The notes: generated by a model not told the origin, from the sequence alone. 64,000 nt of DNA from an uncultured Veillonellaceae bacterium (GCA_945867815.1 CAMBIX010000009.1:17321-81320), one strand, 5' to 3'; positions 27,674-36,270 are shown, counted from the first letter of the stretch. Translations and numbers: made by a program.

Positions 27674-28516
27674 TTGCGTACAATTAATGTTAAGGACATT
27701 ACAGAAACAGTTGCGCAGTTGTGCAAAGATGCCGCTTACTATTTACCAAAAGATGTGTATGAAGCATTGAAAAAAGGTAGACAAACGGAAGAATCTCCAG
27801 TAGGTTGCGTTGTATTAGACCAAATCATTAAGAATGCAGAAATCGCACGCGATGAAGATCGTCCATATTGCCAAGATACTGGTATGACAATCGTATTCGT
27901 TGAAGTTGGCCAAGACGTACATTTAGAAGGCGGCGACTTAGAAGAAGCTATTAACGCCGGCGTTGCTAAAGGTTACGTAGAAGGTTACTTACGTAAATCC
28001 GTCGTTGCTGAACCATTGTTCAACCGTAAGAATACGCAGAACAATACACCAGCTATTATCTACACTAAGATTGTTCCTGGCGACAAAGTTAAAATCGACG
28101 TTGAATTAAAAGGCTTCGGTAGTGAAAACAAATCTGACGTAGCTATGTTGGTACCAGCTGATGGTGTTGAAGGTGTTAAAAAGGCTGTTATGGAAATCAT
28201 TGAACATGCAGGTCCTAACCCTTGCCCTCCAATGGTAGTTGGTATTGGTATCGGTGGTACGATGGATAAAGCTGCTTACATGTCTAAGGTTGCTTTGCTT
28301 CGTCCATTAGAAGAACGCAATGCTATGCCTGAATATGCAAAATTAGAAGAAGAATTATTAGAAATGATTAATAAAACGGGTGTTGGTCCGCAATTAGGTG
28401 GTACTACAACAGCATTAGCTGTAAACATCGAATGGGGCCCGACTCATATTGCCGGTCTTCCTGTTGCAGTAACTATCTGCTGCCATGCATGCCGTCATGC
28501 AGAAAAAGTATTGTAA
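27674..28516 (+). CDS. Class I fumarate hydratase, alpha subunit
   Basis: N-terminal half of the two-subunit, oxygen-sensitive 4Fe-4S fumarase (or the related L(+)-tartrate dehydratase), which interconverts malate and fumarate. 280 residues. Cluster-region motifs are PYCQDTGM, GSENKSDVAML, NPCPPMVVGIGIGGT and the C-terminal TICCHACRHA. TTG 27674 has AGGAGGG at 27661-27667. In a lactate fermenter it would belong to the malate-fumarate-succinate route to propionate. The beta subunit follows after 21 bases. Codon use is more biased to C-ending codons than neighbours, suggesting high expression. Confidence 0.92.
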   Translation: MRTINVKDITETVAQLCKDAAYYLPKDVYEALKKGRQTEESPVGCVVLDQIIKNAEIARDEDRPYCQDTGMTIVFVEVGQDVHLEGGDLEEAINAGVAKGYVEGYLRKSVVAEPLFNRKNTQNNTPAIIYTKIVPGDKVKIDVELKGFGSENKSDVAMLVPADGVEGVKKAVMEIIEHAGPNPCPPMVVGIGIGGTMDKAAYMSKVALLRPLEERNAMPEYAKLEEELLEMINKTGVGPQLGGTTTALAVNIEWGPTHIAGLPVAVTICCHACRHAEKVL

Positions 28517-28537
28517 TTTATAGGGAGGATATGTACA

Positions 28538-29101
28538 ATGGCTGAAGCAAAAACAATTCGCATTACAACTCCGTTTACGGAAGAAGTATCCAGAACATTA
28601 AAAGCTGGCGACAGCGTATTGATTACTGGTAAAATTTATAGTGCTCGTGATGCTGCTCATAAAGTTATGACTGAAGCATTAGCTCGTGGTGAAAAATTAC
28701 CTATCGATTGGCACGACAAAATGGTTTATTATTTAGGACCTACACCAGCTAAACCTGGTGACCCAATCGGTTCTGCTGGCCCTACTACATCCGGTCGTAT
28801 GGATGCTTACACACCAACAATGTTGGATCAGGGCATCAAAGGTATGATTGGTAAAGGCTCCCGTTCTAAAGAAGTTGTTGATTCCATGAAGAAAAATGGT
28901 GTAACATACTTCGCTGCCGTTGGTGGTGCCGCTGCTTTAATTGCTAAATCCATTAAGGCTTACAAAGTATTGGCTTATGAAGATTTAGGACCAGAAGCTT
29001 TGGCAGAATTGACAGTAGAAGACTTCCCAGCTATTGTAGTTATCGATAGTGAAGGTAACAACTTCTATGAAATCGGTGAAAAACCATATCGTAAATTATA
29101 A
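28538..29101 (+). CDS. Class I fumarate hydratase, beta subunit
   Basis: C-terminal half of the same hydro-lyase, 187 residues. Motifs are LKAGDSVLITGKIYSARDAAH, YYLGPTPAKPGDPIGSAGPTTSGRMD and GKGSRSKEV, ending with the conserved AVGGAAALIAKSIK region. GGGAGG precedes ATG 28538. Co-transcribed with the alpha subunit. Tartrate dehydratase cannot be excluded by sequence alone, but the sugar-poor metabolism implied by the window favours fumarase. Confidence 0.92.
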   Translation: MAEAKTIRITTPFTEEVSRTLKAGDSVLITGKIYSARDAAHKVMTEALARGEKLPIDWHDKMVYYLGPTPAKPGDPIGSAGPTTSGRMDAYTPTMLDQGIKGMIGKGSRSKEVVDSMKKNGVTYFAAVGGAAALIAKSIKAYKVLAYEDLGPEALAELTVEDFPAIVVIDSEGNNFYEIGEKPYRKL

Positions 29102-29168
29102 TTTGCGATAACCAAGTGACTATTGAGGGATAGTCTTACGGTGGGTAAACACAATTAGGTATACAATA

Positions 29169-29199
29169 AAAAGGCGTATTGCTTAGCAGTACGCCTTTT
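29169..29199 (+). terminator. Terminator after fumarase genes
   Basis: AAAAGGCGTA (29169-29178) pairs with TACGCCTTTT (29190-29199), 11-nt loop that can pair partly; the T run is in the 3' arm. Confidence 0.8.
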
Positions 29200-29505
29200 G
29201 TGTTATGAAAAGTTTATACTTATTTCATTAATTATTCATGGGATAAGTGTATAAAGAATAGGTAAATTGTCATAGAGACTCTTATAGATTTTAATGCTAT
29301 TGGATTTTGTAAGCTGCCTGATAAAAGGTAAGCTTGCTAATAGTAAGACGGTAAGAGTGGAGGATATGGCAGTAATAGATATTAGATATACTTTTAACTG
29401 AAAATGACTAAGAAAAATTGCTGTTCACTTAGTACTTATATTGATGAGGTATATTAGGTATAAGAAATTATACAAGTTGCCGCATTATTGATAAGACGAG
29501 CAGAA
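29200..29505. other. 306-base stretch without a gene
   Basis: AT-rich, with stop codons in all frames and no hairpin or repeat that I could recognise. It lies before the OmpA promoter. Confidence 0.4.
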
Positions 29506-29534
29506 TTGATAAATCTCTTAATTTTTAGTATAAT
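29506..29534 (+). promoter_or_regulatory. Strong promoter of the OmpA-family gene
   Basis: TTGATA (29506-29511), 17-nt spacer, perfect TATAAT (29529-29534). The predicted start near 29541 leaves an untranslated leader of about 125 bases before ATG 29666. Confidence 0.7.
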
Positions 29535-29665
29535 AAAAGTATATTTGATGACAATATGTTTGCCCATTAGCAGATGCTACATTCCCTGACTGGACATGAA
29601 ACAGTAGTTGCTCATGCAGTCAATGTATTAGAGTGTAGGTTGTATAGAGATAGGAGTTGTTAGTA

Positions 29666-30787
29666 ATGAAATTAACAAAAGTTGCAGTTATGGCTGCTTT
29701 GGCAGCAACAGTAACAGGTGCTGCTTTTGCTACACCACAGACACAGTTCAAACAGGGTCAGTTCCAGATTGATGCTGGTGCGTATTTTCCCAAGGCTGAT
29801 GCAGGTACTGCAAAATTTATTGATGGTAATAACATTAATAGTGGTACTTTTGATACGAAATCTAAGGCTAACTTTACCGGTGGTTTGACTTATGGTATTA
29901 CCGATCGTTTAGGTATTCAGTATCAGTATACGGGATTAAAGACAAAGTCTAAGGATGACGTTGGTAAAACTACGGGTCAGATGAATGAAGCTAATTTGAT
30001 TTATTCCTTGAATAAAAACTTCGCTGTTTATGGTGGTTGGGCTGGCATTAAAAATAAGATATCTTCCGACGATTCTTATGATAAGACAAATAATATCGCT
30101 CAAGCCGGTTTGATTGCTAAGGCTCCTATCGGTCATGTTGTAGAAGTATTCGGTAAAGCCGGTATTGGTACGAAAAATACTACTACTTGGGAAGCCGGCT
30201 TAGGTGCTAAGATTACTCCGGATTTAGATATTGCCGGTGGGTATCGCTATATCAATACTAAATTATGGGACAAAGGTGATCATTGGGATGACTCCTCCGT
30301 AAGATTTGCTGAGGATAAGAATATTTCCTACAAAGGTTGGTTCACAACTTTATCCTATCGTTTCGGTGGTCACAGTGAAGCCGCTCCGGCTCCAGTAGCT
30401 GTTAAACAGCCAGCTTACGTTCCAGCTCCAGCTGTAGCACAGGAAAAGAAAGACTACTATGTAGATAGTATTCATTTCGCAACTAATTCCTATGTTCCAT
30501 TACCTTCCCAGACTCCAAACTTGGACTTAATGGTTAACACAGCTAAAGAATATCCTAATGATACAATGATTCTTGTTGGTAACACAGATAACGTTGGTTC
30601 TCCAGCATACAACGAAACATTGTCTAAAGAACGTGTTGAAAACGTATACAACTACGCTATTAATCATGGTATCCCTGCTTCTCAGTTACAGGCTACTTAT
30701 CGTGGTGAAAACGATCCTGCAGAAACAAATGCAACAGCAGCAGGCCGTGCAGCTAACCGTCGTGTAGACGTTTGGGTTAACCGTTAA
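29666..30787 (+). CDS. OmpA-family outer-membrane protein
   Basis: Outer-membrane beta-barrel with a C-terminal peptidoglycan-binding domain. A cleavable signal peptide (residues 1-20, ending AAFA before TPQTQ) is followed by an eight-stranded-barrel-like region of alternating strands (to about residue 235, LSYRFGG), a Pro/Ala linker (APAPVAVKQPAYVPAPA), and an OmpA domain with VGNTDNVGSPAYNETLSKERVENV and AANRRVDVWV. Canonical OmpA has GHTD; here Asn replaces His. ATG 29666 is set by TAGGAG at 29651-29656. It shows that the cell has an outer membrane. Probably abundant, given its promoter and codon use. Confidence 0.9.
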   Translation: MKLTKVAVMAALAATVTGAAFATPQTQFKQGQFQIDAGAYFPKADAGTAKFIDGNNINSGTFDTKSKANFTGGLTYGITDRLGIQYQYTGLKTKSKDDVGKTTGQMNEANLIYSLNKNFAVYGGWAGIKNKISSDDSYDKTNNIAQAGLIAKAPIGHVVEVFGKAGIGTKNTTTWEAGLGAKITPDLDIAGGYRYINTKLWDKGDHWDDSSVRFAEDKNISYKGWFTTLSYRFGGHSEAAPAPVAVKQPAYVPAPAVAQEKKDYYVDSIHFATNSYVPLPSQTPNLDLMVNTAKEYPNDTMILVGNTDNVGSPAYNETLSKERVENVYNYAINHGIPASQLQATYRGENDPAETNATAAGRAANRRVDVWVNR

Positions 30788-30792
30788 TCGTA

Positions 30793-30848
30793 GTACAATA
30801 TAAATAAAAAAGACGCTCCTAGGGGCGTCTTTTTTATTTATATTGTAC
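30793..30848. terminator. Long perfect terminator hairpin after the OmpA gene
   Basis: A stem of more than 20 bp (30793-30817 with 30825-30848) with tip CCTAGGGG and T-rich arms; it is symmetrical and would work in both directions. Confidence 0.9.
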
Positions 30849-30980
30849 CTTTGTGTGGATTTGGAACAGATTTCTATTTAACGGCGTTATATAGAATTTG
30901 TTTGGACCTCATATAGGATAGGTGGATAAATAGTTTTATAAGAAGTTAAGAGGAAAGGATCAGCAGGATATTCCAATTTA

Positions 30981-31050
30981 AGAAACGGACATACTCCCTG
31001 ATGTGGCCTCTATCGAAGATGACCAGTCACGAAGGGAGCATGTCCGTTTC
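30981..31050. repeat. Intergenic hairpin, family B, copy 1
   Basis: GAAACGGACATACTCCCT (30982-30999) pairs with AGGGAGCATGTCCGTTTC (31033-31050) with one mismatch. It shares AAGAAA, GGA and ATACTCC with copy 2 at 31139. Confidence 0.6.
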
Positions 31051-31138
31051 AGTTTGTTTAAGGATGGGGATGTTTCATGAGCAACCTTTAAGAGAGTAAG
31101 TAAAACATCTTAGTGAGATGATGCATCATATCTATTTA

Positions 31139-31208
31139 AGAAAAGGATATACTCCACGAATGGCCTTTAACGAATGTTAAACAGCCTTGAGTGGAGTGTG
31201 CCCTTTTT
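31139..31208. repeat. Intergenic hairpin, family B, copy 2, likely terminator of the leftward gene
   Basis: AAAAGGATATACTCCAC (31141-31157) pairs with GTGGAGTGTGCCCTTTT (31191-31207). It ends four bases before the stop codon of the leftward exported protein. On the minus strand the second arm ends in a T-rich run. Confidence 0.6.
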
Positions 31209-31211
31209 GTC

Positions 31212-31688
31212 TTACTTCTTATTGAATGAATAATCTAATGTCTGAGCTTTTCCTGTTTGAGCCACAATCTTATCAAATAAGGTATATAAGAAGCCTTTAT
31301 CTTGTTTTAAGAACTCTTGTGTTACATCTTGGCCCGTGCTGGTAATGACGCTTTTTACGAGAACTTTTTGATAGGTGTTATTATGAACAAAAACATAGGT
31401 TACATTAGCCTGCTGAATATTAGCTAGGCTGCCAGAAACGGTATTACCGCTAGCTGTGTAGTAAATCGTGCAGCCGCCTTCAGCTTTGTCACCGTAAACA
31501 TTTAAGTAGCAGCTACTTGGATCCATATAGTAAACGGTGGAGCCGTCGACACCAACAGCTGGGTATTGGTTATTTAGCATAAGGCTAGATGTAGTCGGTA
31601 CCATATAGGCACTAGCTAAGGCTGGTGCCCCTAAACTAAGGGTTGCTGCCGCTGTAAAGAGAAGGGCTGATTTTTTTAGATTCATCAT
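31212..31688 (-). CDS. Small exported protein, unknown function
   Basis: 158 residues with a signal peptide (LLFTAAATLSLGAPALASA). The mature part is Ser/Thr/Tyr-rich and looks beta-structured (VDGSTVYYMDPSSCYLNVYG, GGCTIYYTASGNTVSGSL), with two Cys that could form a disulfide (around residues 60 and 73). Start ATG 31688 has AGGAGG at 8 nt. No family is recognised; in this cell it would be periplasmic. It is convergent to the OmpA gene. Confidence 0.75.
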   Translation of the reverse strand: MMNLKKSALLFTAAATLSLGAPALASAYMVPTTSSLMLNNQYPAVGVDGSTVYYMDPSSCYLNVYGDKAEGGCTIYYTASGNTVSGSLANIQQANVTYVFVHNNTYQKVLVKSVITSTGQDVTQEFLKQDKGFLYTLFDKIVAQTGKAQTLDYSFNKK

Positions 31689-31890
31689 AGGTATAGCCTC
31701 CTAGAGGATATAAATATAGGATTTAATTATAAAATGCATTTAACTACCCCTATTGTACAATAGATTGATAGGATAGGGAATAGAGGGTGATGATTAATGC
31801 TTGACTAAGCAGGGTTGGTTAAGTAAGATAGAGCAGTAAGTACGAAGTAGTAAGGCTAGGGTCAGGAAACGACCAGATAGGAGGTGCGTG

Positions 31891-32850
31891 ATGCTTACTG
31901 TATATAAACATACAGAAGATGGAATGGTATCTGATACAACAGTAGCAGATGCAACAAAAGGCTCATGGATTAATCTGGTGAACCCTGACCCCGATGAGTT
32001 GGCCTTGATTAATATTATGACAGAGATTCCTACGGACGTATTAAAGACGGCGCTAGATATGGAAGAACGCTCTCATATTGAAACAGAAGATAATTATATC
32101 TTTGTTGTTATTAATATTCCTGCTCTTCGTGGAACAGATACATATGATACGGTGCCACTGGGTATCTTTGTTACGCCGGACTTTTTTATTACTATTTGCC
32201 TAGAAGAATCCGAAGTTTTGTACCCCTTCCTGCATAATCAGGTAACGACTTTTTATACTTATAAGAAAACGCGGTTTTTGTTTCAGATTATGTACCGGAC
32301 GGCGACGCTCTTCTTGCGGTATTTGCAGCAAATTAATCGGCGGACTGATGATATAGAGATTCAGTTGCGGCATACCACAAAGAATAAGGACTTTTTCCAG
32401 CTCTTAGAGTTACAGAAGTCGATGACGTATTTTACGTCAGCTTTGCGGACGAATGGTACGGTTATGGAACGGCTATTACGCTTGCGTAATCATGAAGATA
32501 TTCGTCATTTGCTTAAGATGTATGAAGAGGACGAAGACCTGTTGGAAGACGTAACCATTGAAAATAAGCAGGCTATTGAAATGGTTGAAATGTATTCTAA
32601 TATTTTGATGAATATGATGAATGCTTTTACGTCGATTATTTCTAATAACTTAAATATGGTTATGAAGTTATTGGCAGCTGTAACGATTTTATTGGCGGTG
32701 CCAACGGCTATTTTCAGTTTGTGGGGCGTCAATGTACCAGTACCATTTGCCGACAAGGATTTAGGCTTTGTTAGTGTCGTGGTAACGGCCTTAGTAGCAA
32801 CCCTAGTAGCTGGCTTTTGGCTGTGGAAGAATGATTTCTTTGATATGTAG
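31891..32850 (+). CDS. corA: CorA-family divalent cation transporter
   Basis: Pentameric Mg2+/Co2+ channel of the inner membrane: a large cytosolic N-domain with a long helix (about residues 150-260) and two C-terminal membrane helices. The pore signature normally read GMN is GVN here (LWGVNVPVPF), so the middle Met is replaced by Val. The second helix ends in a short basic tail (FWLWKNDFFDM). ATG 31891 is placed 6 bases after AGGAGG (31879-31884). Some CorA relatives with altered signatures move other ions, so magnesium is likely but not certain. Confidence 0.88.
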   Translation: MLTVYKHTEDGMVSDTTVADATKGSWINLVNPDPDELALINIMTEIPTDVLKTALDMEERSHIETEDNYIFVVINIPALRGTDTYDTVPLGIFVTPDFFITICLEESEVLYPFLHNQVTTFYTYKKTRFLFQIMYRTATLFLRYLQQINRRTDDIEIQLRHTTKNKDFFQLLELQKSMTYFTSALRTNGTVMERLLRLRNHEDIRHLLKMYEEDEDLLEDVTIENKQAIEMVEMYSNILMNMMNAFTSIISNNLNMVMKLLAAVTILLAVPTAIFSLWGVNVPVPFADKDLGFVSVVVTALVATLVAGFWLWKNDFFDM

Positions 32851-32872
32851 AACTCTTTTGTGAAAGGGAGAT

Positions 32873-32902
32873 TTGACAAGAGTTCTAGTGCTTTGTTATT
32901 AT
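32873..32902 (+). promoter_or_regulatory. tRNA-Ser promoter
   Basis: TTGACA (32873-32878), 18-nt spacer, TATTAT (32897-32902), ten bases before the tRNA. Confidence 0.65.
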
Positions 32903-32912
32903 AATAAGGCAT

Positions 32913-33001
<89 letters not shown>

Positions 33002-33020
33002 CAAATATGCTTATATCTGT

Positions 33021-33162
33021 AAATGTTGGATAATGTTTATAGAAGTTGAAAAGCTAGATAAAATAAGAAAATTTAATAAAAATAAGGTGTAAAAATGTTG
33101 GATGATGTTTACGGTTGTTTGAAGGAAATGCCCCTAAATTGCCCCTAATATTTTGCCCCTAT
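33021..33162. repeat. Direct repeats near the prophage left end
   Basis: A 19-base direct repeat AAATGTTGGATRATGTTTA lies at 33021-33039 and 33093-33111, 72 bases apart. Three TGCCCCTA copies follow at 33129, 33140 and 33154. These could be integrase arm-type sites or remains of earlier insertions. Confidence 0.5.
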
Positions 33163-33167
33163 TCTAT

Positions 33168-33210
33168 AAAAATAAGGATACTACCTTTAGAAGAGTATCC
33201 TTATTTTTAT
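33168..33210. terminator. Hairpin terminator before the Panacea gene
   Basis: AAAAATAAGGATACT (33168-33182) pairs with AGTATCCTTATTTTT (33194-33208); AT-rich arms make it usable in both directions. Confidence 0.75.
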
Positions 33211-33220
33211 GCTGTTATAA

Positions 33221-33250
33221 TTGTATTACTAATAAAGGATGTTGTATAAT
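33221..33250 (+). promoter_or_regulatory. Promoter of the Panacea gene pair
   Basis: TTGTAT (33221-33226), 18-nt spacer, TATAAT (33245-33250), 31 bases before ATG 33281. Confidence 0.6.
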
Positions 33251-33280
33251 ATTGATAAAGTATATTGTGAGGTGAGGCAT

Positions 33281-33733
33281 ATGAGAAACGCAGAGTATAT
33301 AGCAAAATGGTTTTTGGATAGAAATGCAATAGATCGTGCTGAAAATGTTGATGTAGAAGGCATCTCAAATTTAAAGTTACAAAAGTTGTTATATTATGCC
33401 TATGGTTGTTATCTTGCTCTATATGGGGAAAAGTTATTTTCAGATAAGTTGTTAGCATGGAAACATGGCCCAGTCGTTGAATCCATTTATCATATGTATA
33501 AAGATAATGGCTCTAGTTCTATTCCTGCGACACCTTTGGATGAAGCTTTAGAGGTTACGGAAAATGAAAAGGTTGTATTAGAATGGGTTTATAATGAATT
33601 TGGACAATATACAGCATGGGCTTTACGTAATATGACGCATGAAGAAGAGCCATGGAAAAAAACTGAACAAAGTGAAGTAATCCAAGATGCATTAATTAAA
33701 ACGTATTTTTTAGAGCATTATGTCACAGCATAA
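33281..33733 (+). CDS. Panacea-domain (DUF4065) antitoxin-like protein
   Basis: 150 residues filled by the Panacea domain (SocA/GepA type): NAEYIAKWFLDRN, NLKLQKLLYYAYGCYLALYGEKLF, AWKHGPVVESIYHMYKD, and the late Trp-Ala-Leu-Arg segment. The domain is known as an unusually versatile antitoxin domain that neutralises many unrelated toxins. ATG 33281 has GAGGTGAGG upstream. Its 3' end overlaps the next gene by 14 bases, the usual layout of a toxin-antitoxin pair. The pair has its own promoter and terminator inside the prophage. Confidence 0.85.
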   Translation: MRNAEYIAKWFLDRNAIDRAENVDVEGISNLKLQKLLYYAYGCYLALYGEKLFSDKLLAWKHGPVVESIYHMYKDNGSSSIPATPLDEALEVTENEKVVLEWVYNEFGQYTAWALRNMTHEEEPWKKTEQSEVIQDALIKTYFLEHYVTA

Positions 33734-34178
33734 ACTAAAGTCTAATAAAAAGCTTAAGAAATTAAACTTAGATGAGCAACGTAAGTGTCCCATAGAGAAT
33801 GGAAAAATTATTTTGTCATTTAGGCATGTAACTACTAATAAGAAGTATAATTTCGAATGCTTTAAAAAATCAGACGCTCGCAAAAATTTAGATGCAAGAA
33901 AAGCATTAGATAAATTATTTTCAGAGATTACTAATATAGAATGGGTAGAATCAATTCGTAGAGGGAAATATAGATTTGGCGGTTGTGAAAAATTACTGAA
34001 ATATCAGATTGCAGATATAAATATTCCTAATATGAAGGTTACAGATGATATACCAGTTTATATATTTAGATTTGGTAATCAAGATGAGTATAGAGTGTGT
34101 GGAATTAAAGGTGAAGGATGTCATGTATTATATATAGTGGCATATGATTTCGATTTTAGTTTATATAAGCATGAGTAG
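33720..34178 (+). CDS. Putative toxin partner of the Panacea antitoxin
   Basis: 152 residues, not matched to a family by eye. The N-terminus is basic (KLKSNKKLKKLN), followed by ILSFRHVTTNKKYNFECF, a central RRGKYRFGGCEKL, and a C-terminal beta-rich half (PVYIFRFGNQDEYRVCGI, CHVLYIVAYDFDFSLY). Small size, basic charge and beta-rich C-terminus fit an RNA-acting toxin, but this is inference. The 14-base overlap with the antitoxin and shared terminator tie it to that gene. A non-toxin accessory role is possible. Confidence 0.6.
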   Translation: MSQHKLKSNKKLKKLNLDEQRKCPIENGKIILSFRHVTTNKKYNFECFKKSDARKNLDARKALDKLFSEITNIEWVESIRRGKYRFGGCEKLLKYQIADINIPNMKVTDDIPVYIFRFGNQDEYRVCGIKGEGCHVLYIVAYDFDFSLYKHE

Positions 34179-34180
34179 TA

Positions 34181-34225
34181 AAAAGCCACATAGATTGGAG
34201 TAAATCCTTTCCATGTGGCTTTTCT
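34181..34225 (+). terminator. Terminator after the Panacea pair
   Basis: AAAAGCCACAT (34181-34191) pairs with ATGTGGCTTTT (34213-34223), 21-nt loop, T-rich 3' side. Confidence 0.8.
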
Positions 34226-34231
34226 TTATTT

Positions 34232-34951
34232 GTTAGATACAGACTTTCCAAGCAAGTATTAGTCCGTGAATCTAAGTTTGTAAGACGTGCGGTAATTAAA
34301 TATATTGAACAATTAGAGAATCAACTTTCAGAGCAAAAGAATATAGAAGATGTACTCACATCTCTTAAACGATTAACCTATAAAGGTCAGCCTGTTATTA
34401 CCTTATTGTTGCTTGAACGATTAGTAGACATTAATCATACAACATTATTATATGATCTAAAACGGTATATCATTTCTTATACTCATTTGTATGGGCGTGC
34501 TTTACGGGAATTTAAAAGAGAAAATAGATATATGGACTCTTCTAGTAGCCTTGTTATATTGAATAAGGAGCAAGCCTTTAAACTTATGAGTGTAGGTGCT
34601 CGAGATGAGGATATTAAAGCAGCCTTATTGAATGGTTATTTTGAAGATATGTTAGCAGATAAAGAAGAGTGTTCTAATTTACTTGATGTAATCGGTACCT
34701 TATGTTTATCTAGGGCATTGAGTTATATACCGGATAGAGATATCAAAAGCTTTGGGTCTCGAGCATTGGCAAAAGTATTACTAGGCATGAATTTATGGCG
34801 TTTACCAGTAAATGACGAATATAATGTAAATACATTAGAAGGAGGACATAAAAGGGGTATACCTCAAAATGCTTGGTCATTACTTAGACTTGGTAGATGT
34901 GTTAATCGAGTTGAATTAGATAAATGGACGCAAGAAATACTTTCTATGTAA
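34232..34951 (+). pseudogene. 5'-truncated phage protein (antirepressor/Rha-like remnant)
   Basis: The frame is open from at least 34232 to 34951 (about 239 codons) but has no start or ribosome binding site at its beginning; the first ATG-type start in the longer open frame is near 34406. The upstream part reads KQVLVRESKFVRRAVIKYIEQLENQL, which looks like the middle of a phage antirepressor of the Ant/Rha kind. The C-terminal half (EQAFKLMSVGARDEDI onwards) is unrecognised. The region's loss at the junction with the Panacea cassette suggests recombination. Confidence 0.5.
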
Positions 34952-34973
34952 AAGATAATATTTATTGAGTTAG

Positions 34974-35012
34974 CAGAGCTATAATAGAGAAAATCTATTG
35001 TGGCTCTGTTTA
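34974..35012. terminator. Terminator between the remnant and the integrase gene
   Basis: AGAGCTATAATAG pairs, with one bulge and G-U pairs, with CTATTGTGGCTCT; a T-rich run follows at 35009. It can serve both convergent genes. Confidence 0.6.
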
Positions 35013-36176
35013 TTTATTTGAAATGGCATTACCAATACTATTAATAGCACTAGATACCTCTTTTTGCATTTCATCCGTTACATGGGTATAGATAGCAAGA
35101 GTAGTACGTGGGTCATTGTGGCCAACTCGTTCCATAATGGCTTTAAGAGGAACATTAGCTTCTGCAAGAAGACTGATATGAGTATGTCTAAAAGTATGAG
35201 TGCTTACAGGCTTGTGGAAGTGCGTGCGTTTAATGATTTTGTTTACAAAGTGTATATCATAAGGAAGACCACCATCAGTAACAAATATGTAATCATTTTT
35301 AGCAACGTTGCTTTTCCAAAGTATGCGGGCTTTGTTGGCCAAGATAAAATGATTGATAATTCTATCGGCTCTAGCATCAAGAGAAACTTTACGAATGGAA
35401 TAAGCATTTTTAGGGGATAATCTCATAGCACTGTTAGCTAAACTACCACGAGAGGAAAGGGTACCATTAACATCAATGACTTTATTCTTGTTGTCATAGT
35501 CTTGTATGCGTAGGGCGACTAATTCGCCAAAGCGAAGACCTGTAAGGGTCTGAAATTCACATATCAGGGAAACAGGGGGATTAATGTCATTAAGTTTGGA
35601 CAATAACTCTTTTAGTTCAGCTTTAGTAAGAAATTTAGACCGATTTTTCTTAACTTGAGCCACAGACATAGATGGCTTATGGAGTTGGATATTATCAAGA
35701 AAACGAATATCAGAAATGTAGCCCATACGATGGGCATATCGCAAGGTTTGGCGAATGAGTCCGAGTAATGCTTTGGCATATACATATGATCTTGTCTTTT
35801 GAAACTCATCAAATGCTAGTTGGACAGTTGCTGTATTGAGCTTTGAGAGGGCAATATCCTCTTCTAGTAGCATTTTACGAATGGCTTTTTGCATACTTAC
35901 AAGACCGTAATGGGTAGAGTATTTTCTGAAAGCCTTACCAGATTCAATATATTCAGTCATGACATCCATAAAAACTTTATTAGAACTAGCCCCTGTACTA
36001 GTAGCTAGTTCGATTTTCTTTTGTAATTCATACAGCGCATTCTTTTGTGCTTGCTTAGATTTAGTTGAATAGGTAACGGAAACTCTTTTTAATTTGCCTG
36101 TATAAGGGCATTTATACCGTTCAAAGAATTTATATTTTACTTGGCCAGATTTATAGGTAACGGTTTCCATCCACAT
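35010..36176 (-). CDS. int: Tyrosine recombinase, phage integrase
   Basis: Integrates and excises the prophage. 388 residues: N-terminal arm-binding domain (ETVTYKSGQVKYKFFERYKCPYTG), core-binding SAM-like domain (about 65-180) and catalytic domain. The catalytic residues are Arg215 (TGLRFGEL), His327 and Arg330 (HTFRHTH), His353 (VGHNDPRTT) and nucleophile Tyr363 (AIYTHV). All are intact. It reads leftward, toward the tRNA-Ser. Upstream lie short inverted GCTC-TAGGT repeats that may bind it. Start ATG 36176 or 36170. Confidence 0.95.
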   Translation of the reverse strand: MWMETVTYKSGQVKYKFFERYKCPYTGKLKRVSVTYSTKSKQAQKNALYELQKKIELATSTGASSNKVFMDVMTEYIESGKAFRKYSTHYGLVSMQKAIRKMLLEEDIALSKLNTATVQLAFDEFQKTRSYVYAKALLGLIRQTLRYAHRMGYISDIRFLDNIQLHKPSMSVAQVKKNRSKFLTKAELKELLSKLNDINPPVSLICEFQTLTGLRFGELVALRIQDYDNKNKVIDVNGTLSSRGSLANSAMRLSPKNAYSIRKVSLDARADRIINHFILANKARILWKSNVAKNDYIFVTDGGLPYDIHFVNKIIKRTHFHKPVSTHTFRHTHISLLAEANVPLKAIMERVGHNDPRTTLAIYTHVTDEMQKEVSSAINSIGNAISNK

Positions 36177-36184
36177 AAAAAATC

Positions 36185-36270
36185 ACGCTCCTTAGGTATA
36201 GCAAAGCTGACCTAGAGCGTGAACCATGATATAATCAATTTGCGAGATTGATGCGGTACCGCTCTAGGTA
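36185..36270. promoter_or_regulatory. Three copies of a GCTCTAGGT-type motif upstream of int
   Basis: ACGCTCCTTAGGT (36185-36197), GACCTAGAGCGT on the opposite strand (36209-36220) and CCGCTCTAGGTA (36259-36270). The last two form an inverted repeat around a promoter-like CTGACC-N17-TATAAT. They could be arm sites for integrase or an operator controlling int. Confidence 0.5.

Noticed and set aside
33021..33111. Direct repeat as a transposon target duplication
   Set aside because: No transposase or inverted ends lie between the copies, and the copies are 72 bases apart with intervening AT-rich DNA only.
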